From CAYTZA01 sp964442365 (GTDB lineage Bacteria; Patescibacteriota; Minisyncoccia; Phycocordibacterales; DAORIS01): a stretch of DNA of 26,820 nucleotides. This document shows, one piece after another, positions 8,112-13,913 of this stretch (position 1 is its first letter; each line of letters starts with the position of its first letter). A model generated the notes under the pieces. The model worked only from the letters and a program-made list of their open reading frames with translations, was not told where the DNA came from and searched no databases. The translations under genes and the position numbers were made by a program. The DNA is taken from the NCBI GenBank assembly GCA_964442365.1, contig CAYTZA010000007.1:1-26820 (forward strand). Direction: 5' to 3'.

Positions 8112-8164
8112 CCGACTTTTGTGGATATCTGGTGGACAAACAGTTGAAAAAGTGGGGATAACCT

Positions 8165-10084
8165 TTACTTTTTCTTTGGCATAATACCGTAAACAACAAG
8201 CATCTTTTCGTACTCTTCCCTTTCAATAGTCTCTACTTCTACAAGACGACGAGCAACCGTATCGAGTAATCCTCGGTGCTTTCTCACAATTTCATCTGCC
8301 TTTTTATATGCTTCGCTCATAATACGAGATACTTCACTGTCTATTTTTGCACTTACTTCTTCAGAATATTCTCCATCTTCAATACCTCGTCCAAAGAGAG
8401 CTCTACCACCTTCTCCTTCAAGAGCAATAGGACCAATTTTATCTGACATACCATAACGAGTAACCATATCTCGAGCCAAAGCTGTAGAAACCTGAAGATC
8501 GTTTGATGGACCAGTTGTTACATCGTTGTATATAAGTTTTTCTGTAACATAACCACCAAGTGATACGGCTATATCGTCGAGAAATTCTTTTTTAGATTGA
8601 AGTTTCCTGTCTTCAAGAGGCAACTTAAGTGTATACCCCGCAGCTCTACCTCGAGAAATAATCGATATCTTGTGAACAGGATCCGCAAATGGCAATACTG
8701 AAGAAACCACAGCATGACCTGCTTCATGATATGCCGTAAGCTCTTTTTCTTTAGGAGACAGAACGTGACTTTTACGTTCAGGGCCGAGCATGACTTTTTC
8801 TATAGAACGTATGAGATCAAACTGTGACACCTTAGTTCTATTTTCACGAGCAGCTAATATGGCACCTTCGTTCATAAGAGAATATAGATCCGCTCCAGAA
8901 AATCCTGGAGTTCTTTCAGCAATCACTTTCAAATCAACATCTTCAGCAAAAGGTTTCGTTCTAGAATGAATCTTCAATATTTCTTCACGATCACCACGAT
9001 CAGGTAAATCTATAGTTACTCTACGATCAAAACGTCCTGGGCGAAGCAGAGCTGGATCAAGCACATCTGGTCTGTTTGTTGCTGCCATAATAATCACTTT
9101 TTCATTTGGTTCGAAACCATCCATCTCAACGAGTATCTGATTAAGTGTCTGTTCTCTTTCGTCGTTGCCACCACCAACGCCTGTTCCTCGAACACGCCCT
9201 ACAGCATCGATCTCGTCGATAAATATAATCGCTGGAGCTGTTTGTTTAGCGAGTTTGAACAAATCACGTACACGACTAGCGCCAACACCAACGAACATTT
9301 CCACGAACTCTGAACCAGAGATAGAAAAGAAAGCTACTCGTGCCTCCCCTGCCACTGCTCGCGCAAGCAAAGTCTTTCCTGTACCGGGAGCACCCATGAG
9401 AATAATACCTTTTGGTATACGAGCTCCTATATCTATAAACTTTTTAGGATTTTTAAGAAAATCAACAATTTCAGCAAGCTCTTCTTTTGCTTCTTTTGCT
9501 CCAGCTACGTCTTTAAAGGTTACACGTTGATTATTATCAGTTGGAGGTATAAGACGAGCTTTAGATTGACCAAATGAAAATGCTTGTACTCCTGCACCAC
9601 GCATTTGACGAGATAAAAACCATACAAAAAATACCAGAAGTAATACTGGTGCTAAAAATGGTAGAAGATTTATAAGCCAATACGCAAGACCCGATTCGTT
9701 TTCTATTCCAATTTTTACTTTACTCAAAGCTTCTTTTGAAACTCCGTAATTTGCAAGAGTATCAGACAAAGCAGTGTTTTCTTCTTTTATAGCAGTCTTT
9801 TCTGTACTAGTAGCAATATATGAAATCGTAAGATTGTTGCCGTTAACTATAATTTCAGACACAAGACCAGTCGAAACATCCCTTGCTAATTCTGATATAG
9901 CTATTCTAGAAGAGTCTTCTCTAAAATTTGAAGAGATAATGCTGTAACTTGTAACAATAAATAGGAATATAAGAAAAGCAATGCTTATATTGCTTAAAAA
10001 GTTATTCTTTTGACCATTTGGTTTTTGAACTGGTGGTCGTGATTTATTCTTTTTATTATCTTTCATTGGATTTGGTATGCGCAT
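8165..10084 (-). CDS. ftsH: ATP-dependent zinc metalloprotease FtsH
   Basis: Membrane-bound AAA+ protease that degrades misfolded and SsrA-tagged proteins. It has two N-terminal membrane helices flanking a small extracytoplasmic domain, then the AAA domain with Walker A GAPGTGKT (near residue 233), Walker B IIFIDEIDAVG (near 290), the pore loop FVGVGAS and the second region of homology ending in RPGRFDRR. The peptidase domain has the zinc motif HEAGH (near 454). The preferred start is the ATG at 10084 (MRIPNPMKD, 639 residues) because TATACT ends 6 bases upstream. Alternatives are 10066 (MKDNKK) and 10141, the latter overlapping the smpB start and unlikely. It is divergent from smpB, which fits a joint role in clearing products of trans-translation. 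Confidence 0.95.
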   Translation of the reverse strand: MRIPNPMKDNKKNKSRPPVQKPNGQKNNFLSNISIAFLIFLFIVTSYSIISSNFREDSSRIAISELARDVSTGLVSEIIVNGNNLTISYIATSTEKTAIKEENTALSDTLANYGVSKEALSKVKIGIENESGLAYWLINLLPFLAPVLLLVFFVWFLSRQMRGAGVQAFSFGQSKARLIPPTDNNQRVTFKDVAGAKEAKEELAEIVDFLKNPKKFIDIGARIPKGIILMGAPGTGKTLLARAVAGEARVAFFSISGSEFVEMFVGVGASRVRDLFKLAKQTAPAIIFIDEIDAVGRVRGTGVGGGNDEREQTLNQILVEMDGFEPNEKVIIMAATNRPDVLDPALLRPGRFDRRVTIDLPDRGDREEILKIHSRTKPFAEDVDLKVIAERTPGFSGADLYSLMNEGAILAARENRTKVSQFDLIRSIEKVMLGPERKSHVLSPKEKELTAYHEAGHAVVSSVLPFADPVHKISIISRGRAAGYTLKLPLEDRKLQSKKEFLDDIAVSLGGYVTEKLIYNDVTTGPSNDLQVSTALARDMVTRYGMSDKIGPIALEGEGGRALFGRGIEDGEYSEEVSAKIDSEVSRIMSEAYKKADEIVRKHRGLLDTVARRLVEVETIEREEYEKMLVVYGIMPKKK

Positions 10085-10090
10085 CCGTAG

Positions 10091-10096
10091 AGTATA
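10091..10096 (-). promoter_or_regulatory. -10 element of ftsH
   Basis: TATACT on the minus strand, ending 6 bases before the ATG at 10084. If transcription starts at the usual distance, the message begins at the start codon. No good -35 element is present. Confidence 0.45.
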
Positions 10097-10102
10097 CAGC
10101 AG

Positions 10103-10131
10103 TTTCTCGGATAAAAAAACGGTGCTACAAT
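10103..10131 (+). promoter_or_regulatory. smpB promoter
   Basis: TTTCTC (10103-10108), a 17-base spacer and TACAAT (10126-10131), ending 8 bases before the smpB ATG at 10140. The -35 match is weak. The element interleaves with the divergent ftsH promoter. Confidence 0.45.
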
Positions 10132-10139
10132 CGGACCAC

Positions 10140-10586
10140 ATGGCTACATTAGCAGAAAATAGAAAAGCTCGCTTTGATTATGAAATACTCGAATCCCTCG
10201 AGGCAGGTATTAAGCTTTTAGGATTTGAAGTTAAAGCCCTAAAATCACACCGTGGCATATTTGAAGGCTCTCACATCTCTATTCGTGAAGGAGAAGCTTG
10301 GCTTTTAAACTTTGCAATCCCCCCTTATCAAATAGAAAATACTCCAAAAGACTATGAAGAACGTCGCAAACGCAAACTCTTACTCAATAAAAAAGAGATA
10401 GCCTATCTCGCCACAAAAGAAGAAGAACGTGGGTTGACTATCATCCCTATTTCAATGTATAATAAAGGTAATCTCGTTAAGGTTCAGATTGCTATCGTTC
10501 GTGGTAAAAAGACTTTTGATAAACGCGAAAGTATTAAAAAACGCGATGTTGATCGTGACCTTCGAAGAGATTTGAGAGATCGTTGA
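10140..10586 (+). CDS. smpB: SsrA-binding protein SmpB
   Basis: A small RNA-binding protein that delivers tmRNA to stalled ribosomes in trans-translation. The 148 residues match the family: MATLAENRKARFDYEILE at the start, then a beta-barrel core with GFEVKALKSHRG and a basic C-terminal tail (KKRDVDRDLRRDLRDR) that enters the mRNA channel. The ATG at 10140 is chosen over an upstream in-frame ATG because the SmpB family starts here and TACAAT lies 8 bases ahead. There is no Shine-Dalgarno. The stop codon is 15 bases before the tmRNA 5' end, so the two are probably co-transcribed. Confidence 0.96.
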   Translation: MATLAENRKARFDYEILESLEAGIKLLGFEVKALKSHRGIFEGSHISIREGEAWLLNFAIPPYQIENTPKDYEERRKRKLLLNKKEIAYLATKEEERGLTIIPISMYNKGNLVKVQIAIVRGKKTFDKRESIKKRDVDRDLRRDLRDR

Positions 10587-10601
10587 AAAAAGAATATATA
10601 T

Positions 10602-11007
10602 GGGGATGAATGGCCTCGACAAGCCGTCTGTTCTCTACATGCGCGTAGAGCTGAAGTAACTCTCGAAACTGCTTCATCAAGAGATGCTAAAAACACTCTT
10701 ACACAGGCCAAGTCTGTTGTTTCTCCATATTTTGGAGTACAGGACTTCGCTTTCGCTTACGCCCGAGCCTAAACACTCCGCCTAAGCGACGCCGCCCACA
10801 CTCTCTCCTACGGGGTATGGTGCCGGTGATATACAGTGGGATAGGAAATATGCCCGTCTCGATATATTTCCAAAATAAAGAGACTCGGTTTCTTGTCTTT
10901 TTGCCCGTTTTAAAAACAAGGAACTTAAACCTTCAAACGAAGCTACACGCGTAGATCTGTAGCCTACAACGATTTGCACCCGGGTTCGATTCCCGGCATC
11001 TCCACCA
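10602..11007 (+). ncRNA. ssrA: tmRNA (SsrA RNA)
   Basis: The 5' end GGGGATGAATGGCCTCGAC and the 3' end with T arm CCGGG-TTCGATT-CCCGG, then CATCTCC and ACCA, form the tRNA-like domain. The acceptor stem is GGGGATG/CATCTCC with one G-U pair, as in other tmRNAs. CCA is encoded. Its length is about 406 bases. The likely tag reading frame ends at TAA 10770-10772 and reads QDFAFAYARA, or GVQDFAFAYARA if it resumes at GGA 10734. The exact resume codon is uncertain; AGTA before CAG at 10740 resembles the usual upstream consensus. It lies directly downstream of smpB. Confidence 0.93.
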
Positions 11008-11056
11008 TCAATCAAAAGCGTCTTTGAAAGAAGGGTTTTTCGCTACACCAGAATAT

Positions 11057-11124
11057 TTGACTTTTAATATCAAGTATCGTATTTTATTATAAGATTGTTT
11101 CTGACTGACAACGTGTCATCAGAA
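11057..11124 (+). promoter_or_regulatory. Promoter and leader hairpin of the 178-residue gene
   Basis: TTGACT (11057-11062), a 17-base spacer and TATTTT (11080-11085) form a candidate sigma-70 promoter. The predicted leader contains a strong hairpin: TTCTGAcTGAC (11099-11109) with GTCATCAGAA (11115-11124) and one bulged base. AAAGGA at 11145-11150 is a good ribosome binding site 5 bases before the ATG. Confidence 0.45.
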
Positions 11125-11155
11125 GAAATATAAGCAATAAAGTGAAAGGATCTTT

Positions 11156-11692
11156 ATGCCGCTTCCAATCATCAAAGAAGAGGTCGGCGGATCAATTAGC
11201 CACGATCTTCTTGCACAACCGGGCAACAAGTATGTCGTTGATATCCTCAGGAAACTCCAGAAAACGGACCCCTATCTCGCCAACGTCATCAGTTATTACA
11301 GCGAAAAGAGTCCGGATTCGATGCACGTCGCCACAGGAATGATCTTGGTCTATCGTTTACTTGAAAGTCAGACGGAGGCAAATGAACTTCTAGAAGCTAT
11401 TGGCCCAAAATGCTTTACTCAGAATCGTACTCACATCCAACAAAAGGAGCAACGTATGCGTGGCAAACTAAAATTCTTAATATTTGAGACATTTGTTCTG
11501 CCAGGGTACCTCCTCGTAAAACTCTTATCAAAAATCAAAAGAATGGGGGACGGCACTGACAATGAATCGGTTATGATCGATGAAATGATGTGGGCAACAT
11601 TCCTTTCAGTCGTGTTTTATGTATCCATCATGATTGGAATCTTCTGGATATGGAAATTATTCCCTTTCTCTGTCCACTTTGTTTGGAAGTAG
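11156..11692 (+). CDS. Hypothetical membrane protein
   Basis: A 178-residue protein I do not recognise. Residues 1-100 look helical and soluble (MPLPIIKEEVGGSISHDLL, then LRKLQKTDPYLANVISYY). Residues 105-125 are moderately hydrophobic and basic, and 145-172 form a clear membrane helix (MMWATFLSVVFYVSIMIGI), giving a tail-anchored look. The start is well supported by AAAGGA 5 bases upstream, in contrast to most genes of this window. A terminator follows directly, so it is a single-gene unit. Codons such as CTC, GTC and CCG seem more frequent than in neighbouring genes, which would fit transfer from elsewhere, but this was judged by eye. Confidence 0.75.
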   Translation: MPLPIIKEEVGGSISHDLLAQPGNKYVVDILRKLQKTDPYLANVISYYSEKSPDSMHVATGMILVYRLLESQTEANELLEAIGPKCFTQNRTHIQQKEQRMRGKLKFLIFETFVLPGYLLVKLLSKIKRMGDGTDNESVMIDEMMWATFLSVVFYVSIMIGIFWIWKLFPFSVHFVWK

Positions 11693-11706
11693 TTATCAAG
11701 TCATCG

Positions 11707-11733
11707 ACCTCACCACATACAGTGAGGTTTTTT
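11707..11733 (+). terminator. Intrinsic terminator
   Basis: A perfect 7-base stem ACCTCAC (11707-11713) / GTGAGGT (11722-11728) with an 8-base loop and six T. It ends the 178-residue gene. Confidence 0.85.
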
Positions 11734-11760
11734 CTTTATTCAAAAACATTAAAAAAACTA

Positions 11761-11788
11761 TTGACCAAAAAATCTCAGCTGTTACACT
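11761..11788 (+). promoter_or_regulatory. Promoter of the 38-residue ORF
   Basis: TTGACC (11761-11766), a 16-base spacer and TACACT (11783-11788). The predicted start lies near a GTCTG-TTTTT-CAGAC stem-loop (11795-11809), about 75 bases before the small ORF. Confidence 0.45.
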
Positions 11789-11869
11789 AAAAAAGTCTGT
11801 TTTTCAGACAACTTTATCAGTCCATACTAAATTTTATTCAAAAAAAATTTAGGTAAATTAAAATAAATC

Positions 11870-11986
11870 ATGGACCAAACAAACGACCCTCAGAATCCAC
11901 AAGTTCCCCCAACAGATGTAGGTACTCCTGTTGAAGAAGGACAAGGATCTCCTGTTCCAGCAGATACGTCTGCAGGACAAATATAG
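11870..11986 (+). CDS. Small proline-rich acidic protein, 38 residues
   Basis: An ATG at 11870 opens a 38-codon frame ending with TAG at 11984-11986. The product starts MDQTNDPQNPQVPPTDVG and ends in PADTSAGQI. It is rich in Pro, Asp, Glu and Gln, has no Cys and no hydrophobic segment, and should be disordered. A strong terminator begins 5 bases after the stop and a promoter lies upstream, so the whole unit is about 220 bases. No Shine-Dalgarno is evident. It could be a real small protein or an ORF inside a small RNA. No homologue is recognised. Confidence 0.5.
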   Translation: MDQTNDPQNPQVPPTDVGTPVEEGQGSPVPADTSAGQI

Positions 11987-11991
11987 TGAAA

Positions 11992-12017
11992 AACCCCGGC
12001 ATCTGTCGGGGTTTTTT
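11992..12017 (+). terminator. Intrinsic terminator
   Basis: AACCCCG (11992-11998) pairs with CGGGGTT (12007-12013), with an 8-base loop and a run of six T. It ends the 38-residue ORF unit. Its left arm and loop contain CCCGGCATCT, identical to the tmRNA 3' end. Confidence 0.88.
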
Positions 12018-12018
12018 C

Positions 12019-12095
12019 TTGTCTTTTTAATATTTAAGAGTAATATGTCGATTGGTATTGTTTTTTCAAAAAACCCAGTTTTGGTGCTAAGCACC
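12019..12095 (+). promoter_or_regulatory. Promoter and leader hairpin of the 133-residue gene
   Basis: TTGTCT (12019-12024), a 16-base spacer and TAATAT (12041-12046). The leader then carries the perfect hairpin GGTGC-TAA-GCACC (12083-12095), 6 bases before a GTTGGAGG ribosome binding site. The hairpin sits close enough to influence ribosome access. Confidence 0.45.
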
Positions 12096-12113
12096 GGAAA
12101 GTTGGAGGCTCAT

Positions 12114-12515
12114 ATGACGGATATTCGTGTTAGTTTGGGACCACTTATCGCCAAAGAAGTAGCCGTAGAGATATTCAGTGCTTGCACAGAAGCACTGACA
12201 GATCTCGGCGGAGGTGGAATCGGTACGCTATCAAGTTGTATCAAAACGATTCATGCTTTCGAACCGGAACACCATTTCATTGATGAGGACAAGGATTCCA
12301 AAGAGCAAGAACGAGTAATTCACGTCAAAGTTACTTGCGTATTTGGAGATAAAACTAGCCACAAAACAATACCTTTTGTTGATATAGAGTTCGCCGACCT
12401 CTATCAAAGTGTCAGAGACAGTATTGTGGAAAATGTAAAGATACTCCACAAGCACGCAATGGATGATTTAAGTCATACTTTAAATGCCTTGGGAAAGATT
12501 TCATCTACCGGCTAA
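12114..12515 (+). CDS. Hypothetical protein, 133 residues
   Basis: A soluble protein I do not recognise: MTDIRVSLGPLIAKEVAVEI, then a Gly-rich turn (LTDLGGGGIGTL), a charged beta-rich middle (RVIHVKVTCVFGDKTSHK) and a C-terminal amphipathic helix (VRDSIVENVKILHKHAMDD). There is no signal peptide or membrane helix. The frame is open upstream to 11931, but that stretch contains the previous terminator and this gene's -10 box. The ATG at 12114 is preceded by GGAGG, the strongest Shine-Dalgarno of the window. A perfect terminator follows. Together with the two preceding units it forms a segment with expression signals unlike its surroundings. Confidence 0.75.
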   Translation: MTDIRVSLGPLIAKEVAVEIFSACTEALTDLGGGGIGTLSSCIKTIHAFEPEHHFIDEDKDSKEQERVIHVKVTCVFGDKTSHKTIPFVDIEFADLYQSVRDSIVENVKILHKHAMDDLSHTLNALGKISSTG

Positions 12516-12529
12516 TCACAGCAGCCTAT

Positions 12530-12561
12530 CCGCACAGAATATGTATACTGTGCGGTTTTTT
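12530..12561 (+). terminator. Intrinsic terminator
   Basis: A perfect 8-base stem CCGCACAG (12530-12537) / CTGTGCGG (12548-12555) with a 10-base loop and TTTTTT. It ends the 133-residue gene just before the convergent Maf-like gene. Confidence 0.92.
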
Positions 12562-12566
12562 ATATA

Positions 12567-13451
12567 TTATTTTTGAGATAATCTTTTTAAAAAATTATCA
12601 AAAGCCTCTGCAGGAAAACCTTTATAAACACCCTCTTCGACTGAATCTTTACCGAGATTAACTTCACGAACACCCAAAATCTTTCTGATTTCGGGATTAG
12701 AATAATCAATACCTCCAGCTATTCGTAATATATTGTCCTTTTGAATTTCAATAAGAGAATCAATGATCGCTTGTAATTGCACAAGAGAATTAGTCTTAAA
12801 AACTTCGTCAAGAGAAAGGTTTACACTTGAACTACCAATTTCAACAGCTTGAGTATTTGGTAGACGAACAGCATATCCAGTATTTACCCTTACTAACCTT
12901 CGTAGATATCCCCTTTCAGACATCATACGCCCATCCTCAGAAATAGAACCCATTTTTTCTAACATACTAGAGTAATCTTTATGCGCCTCAATTAGATCTT
13001 CAAACAATGCCATTATCATACCGGAAGCATCTTCCAATGTTTTTGGTTTATTAAAGTGATGAGCAGACCAAACCGTACTCATATTTTTTATACCTATATT
13101 TGATTTGAATTGCATTGGCATAGTATCCAATGCACACACCAGTGAATCATCTGAAATATTTTCTTTCTCAAGTAAATACCTAACCTTAGCCAGAGCTACA
13201 TCCGCAGGAATCTCAGTAAAATATGGATCCTCATGACTTGCTCCACCAGCATCCCTACTCTGCCTAGCCTCCGCATGTTCTGCATGCTCTATTTCGTCTG
13301 GAACAGAAATTGTCGTAATATTCTTAAAACCAATACTCTCAAGTCCTGTTTTCTTATACGAGGAAGAAGAAGCTAAATATGTTGGTCCATTTTTCCAAGC
13401 CTCGAGTCTTTGTTCCGGTGTTATATTACTTTGTTCAAAATTCTCTCCCAT
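12567..13451 (-). CDS. Divergent Maf-like nucleotide pyrophosphatase
   Basis: Probably a relative of the Maf family (house-cleaning nucleoside triphosphate pyrophosphatases). Matches in family order are: YLASSSSYKKTGLESIGF where Maf has LASxSPRRxELLxxxG; an acidic segment VPDEIEHAEH; ALAKVRYLL for the conserved LAxxKA; ALDTM for the GADT motif; NKPKTLEDASGMIMALF for the KPxdxxxAxxML motif; and NTGYAV for AGGYAI. At 294 residues it is longer than the usual 190 or so, with inserts in the middle and at the C-terminus. The SPRR arginines are replaced by YKK, so activity is unproven. The start at MGENFEQ (13451) is preferred because TATAAT lies 10 bases upstream; the frame is open to 13508. Confidence 0.65.
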   Translation of the reverse strand: MGENFEQSNITPEQRLEAWKNGPTYLASSSSYKKTGLESIGFKNITTISVPDEIEHAEHAEARQSRDAGGASHEDPYFTEIPADVALAKVRYLLEKENISDDSLVCALDTMPMQFKSNIGIKNMSTVWSAHHFNKPKTLEDASGMIMALFEDLIEAHKDYSSMLEKMGSISEDGRMMSERGYLRRLVRVNTGYAVRLPNTQAVEIGSSSVNLSLDEVFKTNSLVQLQAIIDSLIEIQKDNILRIAGGIDYSNPEIRKILGVREVNLGKDSVEEGVYKGFPAEAFDNFLKRLSQK

Positions 13452-13461
13452 ATACAAACCT

Positions 13462-13467
13462 ATTATA
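13462..13467 (-). promoter_or_regulatory. -10 element of the Maf-like gene
   Basis: A perfect TATAAT on the minus strand ending 10 bases before the ATG at 13451, implying a leader of only a few bases. The -35 position reads TGGTTT, a weak match. Confidence 0.5.
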
Positions 13468-13518
13468 GTAGATACGCCCCCAAGAAACCACACCATACGA
13501 CACCACACTATATACCGC

Positions 13519-13547
13519 TTGACAAGTAAATACCACTATGATATCCT
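13519..13547 (+). promoter_or_regulatory. Strong promoter of the cold-shock gene
   Basis: Consensus TTGACA (13519-13524), a 17-base spacer and TATCCT (13542-13547), with an extended -10 TGA just before it. Transcription from about 13554 would give a 77-base leader containing an ATTCG/CGAAT stem. Confidence 0.7.
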
Positions 13548-13630
13548 TAAAGACACAAAGAAGCATGATTCGAAAAAGTCGAATTTCAAGAACATTCTAT
13601 TTGTATATTATTAACTAGCAAATCAAAGCC

Positions 13631-13840
13631 ATGAAAGGAGTAATCAAAAAGATTATGCCAAAAGGTTTCGGTTTCATCGCACCAGAGGGTGGAGATAAAG
13701 ATATTTTCTTTCACTCAAACTCTCTTGTCGGCGTGATGTTCAATGAACTTCATGAAGGTGATTCTGTATCTTTTGATGTAGAAGAAGTTGAAAAAGATGG
13801 ACAGATGAAGAAGAACGCTATCAACGTTCAGCGAGCATAA
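13631..13840 (+). CDS. Cold-shock domain protein (CspA family)
   Basis: A 69-residue OB-fold protein binding single-stranded RNA and DNA, acting as an RNA chaperone. RNP1 is KGFGFIAPEGG (residues 11-21) and RNP2 is DIFFHSNSL; the C-terminal EGDSVSFDVEEVEKDGQ fits the family. The length matches CspA-type proteins. It has the best promoter of the window, a long leader and a strong terminator, pointing to high, possibly temperature-dependent expression. No Shine-Dalgarno is apparent in front of the ATG. Confidence 0.95.
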   Translation: MKGVIKKIMPKGFGFIAPEGGDKDIFFHSNSLVGVMFNELHEGDSVSFDVEEVEKDGQMKKNAINVQRA

Positions 13841-13851
13841 ATCTATCATTC

Positions 13852-13889
13852 AAAAAACCGCTCCGTGAGCAATCACAGGGCGGTTTTTT
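13852..13889. terminator. Bidirectional intrinsic terminator
   Basis: AAAAAACCGC and GCGGTTTTTT enclose an inner GTGA-GCAA-TCAC stem. A and T runs on both sides let it serve the csp gene (+) and the convergent 960-residue gene (-). Confidence 0.88.
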
Positions 13890-13913
13890 GTTTGTCTAAA
13901 CAATAGATATAAT

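Noticed and set aside
8120..8161. Replication origin
   Set aside because: Only two imperfect DnaA-like boxes, no AT-rich unwinding array and no dnaA/dnaN context.
10782..11015. A 77-residue frame on the minus strand (MIDGGDAGNRTRVQ)
   Set aside because: It is antisense to the 3' part of tmRNA, a well-known source of spurious proteins.
11931..12113. Upstream extension of the 133-residue protein
   Set aside because: It would run through a strong terminator and this gene's own -10 box; GGAGG supports the ATG at 12114.
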